Below, in pieces: positions 11,047 through 22,082 of a stretch of DNA of 64,000 nt. The notes beneath the pieces were generated by a model. The model was not told where the DNA came from. It worked only from the letters and a program-made list of their open reading frames with translations, and ran no database searches. The position numbers and the translations under genes are program-made. The DNA is from Anthoceros angustus (taxonomy: Eukaryota > Streptophyta > Anthocerotopsida > Anthocerotales > Anthocerotaceae). Each line of letters begins with the position of its first letter. The first letter of the stretch is position 1. The stretch lies in NCBI GenBank assembly GCA_010909165.1, contig MU008159.1:2356001-2420000 (forward strand). Reading direction: 5' to 3'.

Positions 11047-11520
11047 CATACCGTGGCCCTATATGTCGATGACTGCATCATATTTACCAATGATCCACGA
11101 AAGCTACTTGTAGACGTAAAGGAGATGCTTGCTGCCAAGTTTAAAATGAGAGATCTTGGACCCCTGGAATTCTGCCTTGGTGTGCAGATTTGACGGGATA
11201 CAGAAGCAGGCATGTTGACTCTCCTTCAGTCCAAGTACGTCCTCGAAATTGTGGACAAGTTCAAGCTATCAGATGCTCGTCCTGCTCCGACTCCGCTTCC
11301 AACTGGAGTGAAGCTTAGAGCTAACGACTGCCCCACTACCGAAGTCGAAAAAGAGGACATGGCCAAGATGCCATACCCGAGTGCCGTTGGTAACCTCATT
11401 TACCTCCATAGTTGGACACGTTACGACATCTCCTATGCCACTTCCGCTGTTGCACAATTTATGTCTAACCCTGGCAGGGCACACTGGATGTGCGTAAAGA
11501 GGACGTGCTACTCCCTTTAG
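11047..11520 (+). pseudogene. Copia (Ty1) retrotransposon reverse transcriptase/RNase H fragment
   Basis: A single frame from HTVALYVDDCIIF carries the YVDD catalytic motif of reverse transcriptase. It continues through GPLEFCLGVQI, the SKYVLEIVDKFKLSDARP block and YPSAVGNLIYL, YDISYATSAVAQFMSNPGRA, HWMCVKR, the classic Copia connection region. One in-frame TGA at 11191 interrupts it. It is a fragment of about 158 codons from an element whose enzyme copies RNA to DNA in cytoplasmic particles. It is cut at the 3' side by the MITE at 11525. Upstream gag, protease and integrase are absent. Confidence 0.9.
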
Positions 11521-11524
11521 TTTA

Positions 11525-11983
11525 CAGTGTAAAAAAATGGGACTTTTCCCTAAATGCTAATTGAGACCTTTTGAAACATACATTCATGTTAGTTTCATCT
11601 CCCTAAATGGGATTTTCAATTTATTTTACTAAATTAAAAAAAGAAAAGAAAAAGGAATCGATTATTTCATAGCACAATAGACTTTTAGGTGTGATTGAAG
11701 ACTCTTAAGCTAAGCTTTTTCCTTTATGAGAGGTAGAGGTTTTTTAATGCTGCTTAGAGAGAGTGCTAGCTTTTAGGCAACTATATAGAGAAGTGGTAAA
11801 AGTTATTTTTAGTGAAACCTATCAATCAAAATTTAAATTTTCTTTTTTTTTGAGCATTTTTTGATTTTTGAAAAATTTATAATATGTTCATTATTTTTTA
11901 AATAGGGAAAATGTAATCGAGATACCTCCCTTAATGGGACCTCTAAAGGCACTCCGAACCAGTCCCAATTAGGGGGTGGACTG
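11525..11983. mobile_element. Pogo/Tc1-mariner-type MITE in the Copia fragment
   Basis: The left end is TA|CAGTGTAAAAAAATGGGAC and the right end is GTCCCAATTAGGGGGTGGACTG|TA, so a 459-bp AT-rich segment has CAGT...ACTG ends and a TA target duplication. The right end matches the complement of the left end of the pogo element at 51798 (CAGTCAAACCCCTCTAATTGGG). It has no coding capacity. It was probably mobilised by a pogo-like transposase such as the one at 52.3 kb. Confidence 0.7.
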
Positions 11984-12244
11984 TATATAAGAGTACGACA
12001 AAGATGTATATGTACCTATATAAGAGTACGATCCACGTTTGTACACATTACCCGATCCGACCAGTCGTATTTTCGCTAATCACAGCACTCACACGTACTT
12101 AGGCTTGAACTTCCTCTCCTTCTGAATGTTCTCCAAGTGGTAGAAGATACTTCCATCAAAAACCCCACGAACGGCGTCTTCCGTTACAAAACCGTCTGAA
12201 TCCTTCACCGAAGCACGAACACACAAACAATGCCCATGACCAGC
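11984..12244. other. Unassigned spacer
   Basis: Contains the repeated phrase TATATAAGAGTACGA (twice, 11984-12030). A minus-strand frame (12089-12240, ending FKPKYV) follows the CCD-like fragment but has no recognised family. Confidence 0.3.
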
Positions 12245-12371
12245 CTTCATCAACTTGGCAACACCGTAGTACTCTCCTTGTTTGATCCGTGAAGTCCTCA
12301 CATATGTACTTGGAAGCATAAGAGGCTTTTCCATTCTTGATCCGCACTATATGAATCATTGCACTAGCCAC
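12245..12371 (-). pseudogene. Carotenoid cleavage dioxygenase 1-like fragment
   Basis: Two minus-strand frames joined by one small indel read MIHIVRIKNGKASYASKY and then VRTSRIKQGEYYGVAKLMK. This is the conserved N-terminal block of plant CCD1-type carotenoid cleavage dioxygenases (consensus DGDGMIH-VRIK-GKA-Y-SRYV-TSR-KQEE-FG-AKFMK). CCD1 cleaves carotenoids in the cytosol to apocarotenoids using Fe2+ bound by four His. Only about 42 residues are present and none of the iron-binding His. It is a captured exon fragment and non-functional. Confidence 0.6.
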
Positions 12372-12750
12372 TTATCATACGAATGAGAGGAGAACGGCCG
12401 CAGCGACTCGTGACCCGCAGACCCTTGAGGTTGTCACGTTATGGGCAGGTAACCACGACAAGTACATGCGCGGGTGGAGGCTACGGCGAAGGCTAGAGTG
12501 CACACGCATGCAAGACTCAAGCGATTCTGGGTAGTGAAAGGCGTCCTCGCCGCCATTTTTGACGCTTCTCCGACCGTGAGAGAAGGCCATTCTCTCGACC
12601 GACTTCCGTAGCTGCACATTGCGCTGTGCATCCCGCTCTGGGCGCCTCTTCCGACCCCCAAGCGCACCTACGAGCGGTCATCGCCTCCAAACTAAGCGCT
12701 CATCAGCGTGAACTTAGCGGAAGTATTCGCCCACCACCTCCTGACATACC

Positions 12751-13537
12751 ATGGTGCTGGGACCCAAGAAGGCGGCGGAGGTGCAGGAGCCTGACGCCTA
12801 GTGGAAAAAACATTGTCACCAGCGCTACTAGATTTCGGACCGGCCAAGGAGGTAGAAGAGTCGCGAATAGCACTGTACATCTTCGTGTGTGGACCTGCCA
12901 GCGGACGCTGGTCCGGAGTACGCCAAGATCTTGGCGATGGCCAACAAAAGCTGCCCAAGAGCGTGAGGAAGACCGAGGATGGACCGTGGAGGTCTGAGGG
13001 CTGGCCTACAAGCCTGAGGAGATCGGGGGCGTAGTTCCGGAGCCCCTTAAGATGAAAGGGAAGGTGGAGGCGGCGAAGGCGGCACTCCTGAGGCCGGGGA
13101 CGCAGCGGTCCTCCAACGGGTGGTTGATGTCGGACCTGCTGGACCGACGGGTGAAAGTGGTGGCGAAGATCATCGTTCACTGGAACATGCTCACCAAGGT
13201 GGACCACCTTGGTGACAATCTGCTTGTGGTCATCCACGCCCTGCAGAGAGGAAAGAGAGTGGACTGGGGGCGGATCATCTTCACCCGTGTTACCCAGGAG
13301 GCCAGGAAATTGCGAAACGAGCGGCCGCCCCCATCGGCGCTGTCCCCATTTATCGTCCACGTGTGGGGACACCTTAACCTCCTGAAAGAAGGAGAAGAGG
13401 AGCGAGCGCTCCGGAAGGGGCTGGTGACCCTGCCCGAGACGGAGCGAGAGGGAAGAGCACAGGAGCCAGAGGGTCGCCCACCCAAGCCTGTGGGCTGGAG
13501 GGACGAGCGCCACGCTTCCATACCACCAAGAATTTGA
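12751..13537 (+). pseudogene. Retroelement gag-like / putative plant transposon protein
   Basis: A plus-strand frame from 13052 encodes about 161 residues. Its core (GWLMSDLLDRRVKVVAKIIV, HWNMLTKVDHLGDNLLVVIH, ALQRGKRVDWGRIIFTRV) has the helical pattern of the plant transposon-protein domain found in gag-like proteins of large plant retroelements. A possible start is MVLGPKKAAEVQEPDA at 12751, with frameshifts between 12800 and 13050. The C-terminus is Glu/Arg-rich. The 307-codon frame on the opposite strand is its shadow. The family assignment is tentative. Confidence 0.5.
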
Positions 13538-14839
13538 TTCTTCAATGCGGCTTTTGACAATTGTTACATGAAGACGAGATCGAATCATTCTCATCCCGTC
13601 GAACTCGTGCATCAAAACGTATTTTAGCGATCCGCGAATGTCTGCATGTGGTGCACCTCACAATAAAGGTCACCTGCGACCTCCCAAAAACATATCACGG
13701 ATATGTGACGGCTAAACAACAAGCAAGAAGCACTAGCACATTGTAAATGAAGTGGACCGTAAACCACACCATTAATAGTTGCCGAAAGGTTCAAACTTGG
13801 GATCTCGTGAAATTTTCCGTCAGAGCCTGCAAGAAACCACGCAATGCAATGTCATCCCATCAAGAAAGCATCGGAAGAAATCTCCAGATCCGAGGCCCAC
13901 TTGTACTGGCCGATGATTGCTTCATAAACATTCGATCATGTCAAAGGTTTCTCAAGGGAAATCGGTAGAAGTCTACCATAGTTGCTTTCACTTTGGTTAT
14001 TCCCGAGGATTTGTTGACTCAAGTTGCGGTCCTTTGGGGTCATTGCGTTTCCCTTTCTTCCAACCTTATATAGTGCTGCCATGATCCCTCTCTATGTGTT
14101 CAAACATTTCAGGAGAGTTCAAGCAAGTGAGCTTGCAACAAGCTATTGCTGTGGGATTCAAAGCTATGCACATTTTTGATCGTGACAAGGTAGTGCTAGA
14201 GATCGAAAGGCGAGGAGGAAGCACTGGGATCATCAGACCACCATGATAATGCCTCGTCACATCCGCTCCAAAGCTCTGATTACGTGAAGGCGATGATGAA
14301 ATTGCAAGAGGAGAAGGATTTGGAGAAAATGAGGAAGGAGGACTGGTACCTTGTACACGCAGATCAACAAGCGATGCGCATACAACCTCCGCCCTATGTT
14401 GGTTGCAATTGCAAGCACACGCTTGAACATAGGTAGTAAGGAGGTTAATATATGCACCATGGGGGTTTTCCGCTTTTTTATTCGCAATGAGGGTTTCCAA
14501 TGGGTCTCCATTTAGGGTTTTGAATCGTGTGGTCCAAAATGCCTCAAAATAGGGTGTTCATCTGCGTGCACACAAATTTCGTGTATCGATGTAGGAGGCA
14601 AAGGGTTTTGATAACCCCTCATACATCCATTTGGCTCCATTTCGGACCCGGATGGGACGACCGCTTGTGTGTGATGATGAAGACCGATGAGCAAAACCAG
14701 CAACTCGAAAAACATGGTGCGGTCCTTTTCCATTAAGTACAACTCTCGCCGTAGTACAATGGTCGAGGGTCAATGTCGGGCCCTCTCGGAAAACACAACG
14801 TTGTCGCTGGCGCCGCCGACCGCGCCTTCTTCACTCCTC
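13361..14839 (+). repeat. 1.4-kb tandem duplication, unit 1
   Basis: Runs from TCGTCCACGTGTGGGGACACC in the gag-like gene to the next TCGTCCATGGACACC at about 14840. Unit 2 runs to about 16207. The junction words share TCGTCCA. The unit contains the 3' end of the gag-like gene, a lipase-linked 5' segment (13785-14425) and a spacer with the phrase GTAAGGAGGTTAATATATGCACCATGG. Confidence 0.8.
13785..14425 (+). pseudogene. 5' segment of the lipase-like gene, copy 1
   Basis: Collinear with 53190-53860, upstream of the most complete lipase-like gene. It includes the piece AMIPLYVFKHFRRVQAS (frame-shifted) and a charged helix KLQEEKDLEKMRKEDWYLV, followed by VGCNCKH. Whether this segment is coding in the parent gene is not clear. 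It is separated from any lipase catalytic part here, so it is a displaced fragment. Confidence 0.5.
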
Positions 14840-16207
14840 GTCCATGGACACCTTAACCTCTGAAAGAAGGAGAAAGGCGGCGCTCGGAAGAGTGATGCAG
14901 GAGCGGGCGAGAGGAAAACAGAGCAGTGGCCCACCCAAGCCTGTGTGGGCTCGGGAGAAGCGCCTGCGCTTCCATACCACAATGTCGAATTTGATTCTTC
15001 AATGCGGCTTGACAATTGTTACATGAAGACGAGATCGAATCATTCTCATCCCGTCGAACTGCATCAACGAAGCGCGGCTTAGCGATCCGCGATATGTCTG
15101 CAGGTGCACCTCACAATAAAGGTCACCGTACCTCCGTCAAAAACATATCACGGATATGTGTGACGAAACAACAAGCAAGAAGCTAGCACATTGTAAATGA
15201 AGTGGACCGTAAACCACACCATTAATAGTTGCCGAAAGGTTCAAACTTGGGATCTCGTGAAATTTTCCGTTCAGCGATCCGCAAGAAACCACGCAACTTA
15301 AATATCCCATCGATAAAGCATCGGAAGAAATCTCACCATCCTAGGCCCACTTGTACTGGCCGATGATTGCTTCATAAACATTCGATCATGTCAAAGGTTT
15401 CCGTCAAGGGAAATCGGTGAAGTCTACCATAGTTGCTTTCACTTTGGTTGTCCCGAGGATTTGTTGACTCAAGTTGCGGTCCTTTGGGGTCATTGCGTTT
15501 CCCTTTCTTCCAACCTTATATAGTGCCATGATCCCTCTCTGTGTTCAAACATTTCAGGAGAGTTCAAGCAAGTGAGCTTGCAACAAGCTATTGCTGTGGG
15601 ATTCAAAGCTATGCACATTTTTGATCGTGACAAGGTAGTGCTAGAGATCGAAGGCGGAGGAGGAAGCACAGGGATCATCAGACCACCATGATAATGCCTC
15701 GTCACATCCGCTCCAAAGCTCGGATTACGTGAAGGCGATGATGAAATTGCAAGAGGAGAAGGATTTGGAGAAAATGAGGAAGGAGGACTGGTACCTTGTA
15801 CATTGCAGATCAACAAGCGATGCGCATACAACCTCCGCCCTATGTTGGTTGCAATTGCAAGCACACGCTTGAACATGGTATACGTAAGGAGGTTAATATA
15901 TGCACCATGGGGGTTTTCTGCCTTTTATTGTTATTGATGAGGGTTTCCAATGGGTCTCCATTTAGGGTTTTGAATCGTGTGGTCAAAAATGCCTCAATAG
16001 GGTGTTCATCACCCGTGCACACAAATTTCGTGTATCGATGTAGGAGGCAAAGGGTTTTGATAACCCCTCATACATCCATTTCGGACCCGGATGGGACGAC
16101 CGTTTGTCGGTGATGATGAAGACCGATGAGCAAAACCAGCAACTTCGTAAAAAACATGGTGCGCGGTCAATGTCGCCGCTCGGCCGGCGCCCTGTTTCAC
16201 TCTCGTC
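14840..16207 (+). repeat. 1.4-kb tandem duplication, unit 2
   Basis: Collinear copy of 13361-14839. Its gag-like part (14840-15030) is shortened by several small deletions, and its lipase-linked segment lies at 15232-15875. Indels outnumber substitutions between the two units. Confidence 0.8.
15232..15875 (+). pseudogene. 5' segment of the lipase-like gene, copy 2
   Basis: Same content as 13785-14425. The charged helix and the VGCNCKHTLEH ending are preserved. It is a passive part of the tandem duplication. Confidence 0.5.
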
Positions 16208-16739
16208 CATGGACACCCTTGGCCGTGTGTAATTGTGGCCCCATTGTACACGGAAGAGAAATAGTGTTCCCCACTTGCCGGGTGAACCGTAACATGCAAA
16301 GAAGTCATACATCGAGACAGCCGTTGAGGATCGCCTATGGACATACAAACAACGTTATGGTTTGGTTAACGCTTCGTCTGCAATGCGTCTTGCACATGAA
16401 CACCATCTTCTGTCGATGTCTGGTCGTATGGATTTGTCGCTATGCTTAGGAAGGCTGGTTTCCACGCTGGTCTTTGTAACTGCATAATAATGACAAAACT
16501 TGGTGGAAGACAACGGTTTTCTGGTTAAGTGCGGGCTGGGAAAAATAGCCTTCCACAGACAATAACAGAATTTGGAGAATCTATTGAAACTTATTGAGAG
16601 GAAGGGAAGAAAAAACGTGTCCACATAAGACAAAACATCTTGGCACAGATGTTCATGAACTCTCGTCTTACTCATCATCGCAAGGCTCGCATCACCACCA
16701 CTATCTTCACTATCTTGGGCCACTTTGGCTAGGTCAGAT
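16208..16739. other. Unassigned spacer
   Basis: No recognised gene. A minus-strand frame (16355-16723) follows the DUF7869-like fragment and may be 3' untranslated DNA of that gene. Confidence 0.3.
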
Positions 16740-17657
16740 GAAGCCGCAATTCATTTAATTTTAGTCCGATCGCCTTCTTGTCCACAGATATAAATGTTTG
16801 CGAGCATTCAAGTTGAAACCATAATATATGATCACGTTTTGTTCACAAAAACCTTTTATGCGTTTTGTGCAAATTAGCTTTCCTCCTTTTTCCCCGATCA
16901 CACCGGGTCCCTTCATGTCGGATTATAAATTCTTCAACATACCTTCCTTCATACGCATCCGTGTGCTCGGTCATGTACCAATGAGCGACAAAGTGAGGAT
17001 CCGTGCATCTAAGTGAACATCAATGACCCCGCCAATCCAAAACGCGGCTCGCTCTGGTGGTGGGACCGCAATGAACATGTCTTTCCTTATTTCCAAATGT
17101 CACCATTCAACTGCGCAGCTTTCTTGTTGTCTAACAACGGTTTGATATGCACCAAGGTACATATCCTGGGGAAGGTCCCGAGTAAAGCCTCCTCTAGCAA
17201 CGCCTCATCACGTGAAGAACCTTGTTTCTTCAACTTCATCGCGAAACCACTTCCATGCGTCTTGGAGTGCGAGCCCTATATTATTCTCCACAATAACAGC
17301 GATCTCCTCTTGGTCCACCCAAAATTCTTCCCACCATTTATATTCCTTTGCAGTGACATATGGTCTAAGCGCCGAGAGGCCCTCCTTCAAGTGAGCCACA
17401 CCCTCGGTTGGGGATAACCCTGACGATGTGCCTTTCTTATCACGGGCACGAAGGGATGTCAGCCGTGTGGCGGTTACGTCGCTGGATGGGACAAACTTCA
17501 AAAACTCCAAACCGGCTTCCGTTTCCCATTGTGGCGATGTCGAATATTGTTTGCTTCTAATGACTGTCACAAGGGTGGAAAGAGGGGGAGCTGGAGTGGA
17601 GAAGTCACAGAAGCCCCAGAAGCAGCCTGTGCCAGCGCCGATTCCTTCGCCCTTCAC
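16740..17657 (-). pseudogene. DUF7869-like protein, C-terminal fragment (copy 1, inverted)
   Basis: The minus-strand frame at 17657-17208 reads SKQYSTSPQWETEAGLEFLK, GVAHLKEGLSALRPYVTAKE, YKWWEEFWVDQEEIAVIVEN and NIGLALQDAWKWF. After a frameshift it continues as DMYLGAYQ..NGD....FWIGGVIDV and IIYYGFNL. This matches the C-terminal third of the plus-strand gene at 38.4-41.0 kb (DQEEIAVIVENNIGL, DMYLGAYQNL, FWIGKV, ILYYGFSL). Divergence is substantial, so this is another family member and not a recent copy. The N-terminal two thirds are missing. In this locus it points away from the methyltransferase-like gene, whereas at 38-45 kb both genes are on the plus strand. Confidence 0.7.
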
Positions 17658-20600
17658 CTACGAGGAGACTGTGATCATTCCAATGCTCGGATGGATCCTC
17701 GCTAATGTTCTTGAGAAAGATTGGATGGTGACACAGAGGTGAGCCGAGGATGAGAACGCTCGACTCCACTATTGAAATTGTGGATCATGGGTTTGTGAGC
17801 ATTGCCTAACCAAAGAGCGAGGCTGATGGGTAGTATGGGCGCCCCGGACATGGACGAAGAACCTTGTTCACGTTGTTTTGCACAACAAGGCCTCGTGGAG
17901 TTTGACGCAGTTGATTCAAGACCTCAAATGTATAGGGCGTATGAGCTCGGCGTCCTTGGGTTTCATGCTAAGAAATGTGGTCCTCCCGAGCTTGTCGAGG
18001 TATTTCGAAGCAATGCAGAACCGAGTGTAAGATATGCCATGACATGTAAATTTTGTTTTGTTCGTGTCACCGCGATGTGCTTCTCCTCCGATTTGCATCA
18101 TGTTTGCCGCAGCCACCCTGTAGGAAGAGCTCTTATCGACTGCTGTGTGGAAAGGTGTTTGAGATCTGTGGCACAGCAGTATTGTCTATGAGGAGAGCGA
18201 GAGAGCACCGAGGAATGAGGATGATGGAGATAGCCTGCATCAGATGCGATAGTGAATCGGGACCATCCGACGAGGATGATGGCCCGATCCCGTATGTGCT
18301 GGGTCATTCAGATGGAGAAGGGTCAGACCAAGACGAGGATAGGGATGCAGGACATCATGAACTTTGACCTTGTTCCACCGTCCGCATCGATGCGATGACA
18401 TCGCGCCGCCGGCCCCGACTGGCGGATGGGGAAGACTCGATGACCAAACCCAAACCGTTTGGGCCTGCTGGGGAGATGGACTAGGCCGGGCCGCCTCGGC
18501 GCCCACGCACTCGCCAAGAAGGAGGGAGATCGCCGCCGGGCCTGTGGCGGAAGAGGAGCCAGGCGATGTGGTGGAGCGAGGTGGAAACGAAGAGAGCACT
18601 ACGGATGTCTCGCCGCCATGGACGGACGAGCGATGATGTGCAGTAGTGGGAAGAAGAAGTCAAGAGAGATGAAGGGGGGGGACCATCCGGAAAATTGCCA
18701 CTGCTCATGTTCGCATGCATTTAGGAAAGGCCGGAGGATGCTATCCGAGATGCACTTTGACACGAATTCGGGACTCTTACTCCAAGAAGGTGGTTCGTGC
18801 AGATGTGAAGCCGAGAATTTGAAACCAAAGATCCCATATTACACCGTATGCGCAGATAGGAGAGTGGACGAGGCATGGGCAAATTATTTGGCTCGTGTAA
18901 TATCAAGGGAAGGATTGAGGAGGGCGGTTCCTCTCCTTTGCATGATCGACCGACGAGTGTGACAACCTCGAAGTTGGACCGGAAAGGTTCGTGTAAGAAA
19001 TATGTTATGGGCGTTCTTGGTGGAACCATATTTGCACCATGAAACATTTGGCGATATATCTCGGGGAAAACACGCCCAATATGTGGAAGCTCATCATGTA
19101 CACGGCGAAATGCAGCATCGCAATGTACTACAATACGATGTCGATAAAAGGAAGAAGATGTCCTTCATTGAGGTGTCGTACTTGAGGGACGAACTACTTA
19201 TTGCCAAGATGATGTCCAGATGACCATGAATTGGAAATTCAACCTATACCGTGTATTGGGCTTGATTGAGGACGACGGAGGTGGAAGACGATGTTTACAA
19301 GCGTAATAAGGTGGACAATCGGACCCACATCTTATGCATTGCGAAACAGAGGGAAGGTTTGGGACAACGTGGATCGAATATTTTCAAAATGGGAGGCTGA
19401 GAATTGCCGAGTAGAAAACATGTTCCCGAACAAGTAAGAAGGGCAAAGGCAAAAGGAAGGCAAGAGGAGGCTCGTTGTTGACAACGTGAAGTCAAGGATA
19501 TGCTAGCAAAGCCGTGGAAATCGCTCCAAGGATTCCACTGAGAGTGCACGGATACTCATCACGAGAAGGTGTTGATGTATTATCGACCTAAAAGGTATGG
19601 ATGAGGAGATTACCTTACTAAGAAGTTTCATGTTATACAAGTGGCTATGGTAAAACACTTGGGCTGCTCATCATTCAAGAGGTTAGGCTGGAATATCCTT
19701 TGCATTCGATCGAAAATGATAGCTCGGTTCCCAGACGGCATTCACTGGAAGGTGTGCCATACTACCCATCGCTTTCTAATTCTCTCATCGTCACGTTTCA
19801 AACCCTAACGTTCTTGCAGGCGCTGGCCGAGGCCACTTCCACATGTGATGTGGGGACCGGATTGTTCAGGCCACCCGGCTCAGATCCACTCCATAGAACT
19901 CAGGCTTGAGGCGCCGGCCGGCCGCGCCTCACCATGCCTTGAGATCTACGGGTGCATAATGTTTCAGCATGATATGCACTTATCGCTTTTGCCCTGCAAA
20001 GAATTGAAGGATATAGACAACTTGCGTAAAATGCCGAGGACTTTAAGAATTTCATTTGAGATCAATAATTGGAAGAGTTTGGAAGGCGGTACATGGCGGT
20101 CTGATCTTCATGAAGGGCTGCACATTTTACTGCTCCTGTGGATCGAAGGAGGTTCATTACCAAGTGGAGAAGCGAGATATTTTGAGATGCGGGGCTACCT
20201 TGGTGAGGAGGTACACTCATTAGTCATGGATGTGCCCAGAGGCTTTGATATTGGGCCTATGGACAAACGGATGGATGCCACTATGTTGAGTATAGTCAGG
20301 CCATGAGAAAACTACAAGCGAAGACTTCCGCATGATTGTCATGCATGGAGTGGAGGAAGCCCACACAGAGAATCGGCGCGCAGTGGTGTAAGAAGGGTGG
20401 CCCGTGTCTTCGTGGGATAAAACTAACATGAGCAATGATAGCGGATTTGAAACGGGAGTATGTGACCGCTTGATGGGGCTTGAAGATGGGTGTTCAAAGA
20501 TCGAGCTCGATGATGCCGAATGCCATGCATGGCACTTTAACAATGGGAGGTCCGTCAGGACCATGACATGGTAAAGAAGGTGTACTTGTCCCATGACAAG

Positions 20601-21118
20601 TTGGTGGTATGCCCATACCAAAGGCCTCTGATGATGAAATTGATCAAGACCTTCTCAAAAGAAGGAGATCGGGTGGTGGACGATGCTCGGTGGCAACGGT
20701 ATTAGCCTTGCTGGAAGAAATACGCCATCGGCACTTACGGTGTCTGGATACATCCCAACGCATCCACACACGAGGTTCTCCTGAAGAAGAGCTTACCTTC
20801 GAGCCCCATCGCAAAGGCCCTTCGCAGCCTGGGCAAAGGAGGTTTGTATAAGTGAAAAGGATTGTTCAAAGGCCCAAGTTGTTTCTTTGAGTGCCGGAGG
20901 ATGAAGACCAACGGCTAATTGTTGGAGGAAGGACAAAGCTGGATACCATATGGCAACCTCCCACGCCAAGCGCGGAGGTGAACAACGATGACAACGCTTT
21001 GGGTGAGAATGACAGTTTTGACGAAGAAGAACTGGAGCGTATGCGAAACCTAACTGTAGTTTTAGATTCCGCTTCTGTTCAGGGCCCATTTGAGACCCAA
21101 AATAGCCCGCATGAGTAA
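17600..21118 (+). pseudogene. ParB-like / DNA amino-methyltransferase protein, decayed copy 1
   Basis: Plus-strand pieces run parallel to the better copy at 41.8-45.4 kb. They are: an N-terminal block (LPNQRARLMGSMGAPDMD, AEPSVRYAMTCKFCF), an acidic linker near 18.24-18.35 kb, VDEAWANYLARVISREGL, a ParB-like block (KKYVMGVLGG near 18.99 kb; YVEAHHVHGEM; KMSFIEVSYLRDELLIAK), the methyltransferase motif IV region (SLVMDVPRGFDIGPMDKRMD, ends 20278), VYLSHDKLVVCPYQRP and KLIKTFSKEGDRVVDDA, and the tail NDDNALGENDSFDEEELERM. Motif I is damaged here. An intron probably lies near 19.75-20.0 kb, as in copy 2. It is non-functional because of many stops and shifts, but it proves the domain order is a family property. 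Confidence 0.7.
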
Positions 21119-21413
21119 CCGGATCCAATGTATTAGGATTCCAGACATAAACTTCATTATGCCATGTGTCTATCGGTGCCATTTTGCGAAGTGCACATTT
21201 AAAAACGTCCCTCTTCCACTTCATGAGCATCCAGCGCCAGCTGCGCCGCAGACCGTTGTCTCACTGTGTATGCCTCAATTGTGTTGTTCATGACTTAGTG
21301 GGCCAAGAATGGTCCATTGTCGAGATCGTGATGGCTTTATGTGATTTAGATAATGAGTGATTTTCGCCAAAGGTTGCAACAAAAGAGGGTTCGTATATTA
21401 ACCTCCTTACAGA

Positions 21414-21560
21414 ATTACCATGTTCTTGCCAAGATGATGATATTGAACATCTAAGCCCATGGACATGGCTGACTGACTCAGAGTTTTGTTGTGGGTAGGT
21501 TTCCAGAGGCTCAAGAAGACGTAGAGGTGTGACAAGTGATGGCTCTGACGGTGAATGCCG
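21414..21560 (+). pseudogene. Lipase-like gene piece 5' of the Copia insertion
   Basis: Matches 53835-53971 of the complete copy: intron end TTGTTGTGGGNAG, then exon bases GGTTTCCAGAGGCTCAAGAAG, ending ATGGCTCTGACGGTGAATGCCG. The exon is cut exactly at TGCCG, where the Copia LTR begins. The continuation of the exon (CTATGATTTTGAGGCAT) is found directly after the 3' LTR at 47579. Confidence 0.75.
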
Positions 21561-21764
21561 TGTTAAAACGAATAGCATGCTAGCCCTTAGGGCTCGTTTG
21601 GATTTTAAGTAATAGGACCCGAAAGGGTATTCAGCAAAACGTCATGAACATGCGGTTACGTTTTAGCATAACGTTACAGCCTCATGCTCATACAACATTC
21701 TGTAGAGCATGAACTTCTAATCTACTCGCCACTATGATTTTGTCTCGGTCCATCCAGCGCAGCA
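21561..21764 (+). repeat. Copia 5' LTR
   Basis: A 204-bp sequence starts TGTTAAAACGAATAGCATGC and ends CCAGCGCAGCA (TG...CA). It is nearly identical to 47372-47578 apart from small indels. It is preceded by TGCCG (target duplication) and followed by a tRNA-Met-like primer-binding site. Confidence 0.85.
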
Positions 21765-21778
21765 TGGTATCCGAAAGC
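21765..21778 (+). promoter_or_regulatory. Copia primer-binding site
   Basis: TGGTATCCGAAAGC directly after the LTR resembles the plant Copia PBS TGGTATCAGAGC, which is complementary to the 3' end of initiator tRNA-Met. Confidence 0.6.
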
Positions 21779-22082
21779 GACTGCCACACAATCATCCAGC
21801 CAAATCATAAAGCCACATCTGCCATATCTCCATGCCAGGAGACAGAAGGCGTCAGTGCCTTGAAAGAAGAGCACGGTGACAAGCCGAACACCTAGAAAAT
21901 CTAAGATCCTGCAGAGAGCAGCGAAATCTAAAAGAAGTAAGGCAGAATTTATGGCATTATGGCTGGAACATTACCTGCAGCGTCCTATTGCTGATTGGAG
22001 AAGAACTTTCCCTCAGGGGATACGTGGACGCAAGTGAATATGATTGGGCTTACCTTCAAGTGGAATTCCTCTTCCACCAATC

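Noticed and set aside
12692-13615. 307-codon minus-strand open frame
   Set aside because: Composition-driven shadow of the plus-strand gag-like frame in GC-rich DNA. It is Pro/Ser/Arg-rich with no family features.
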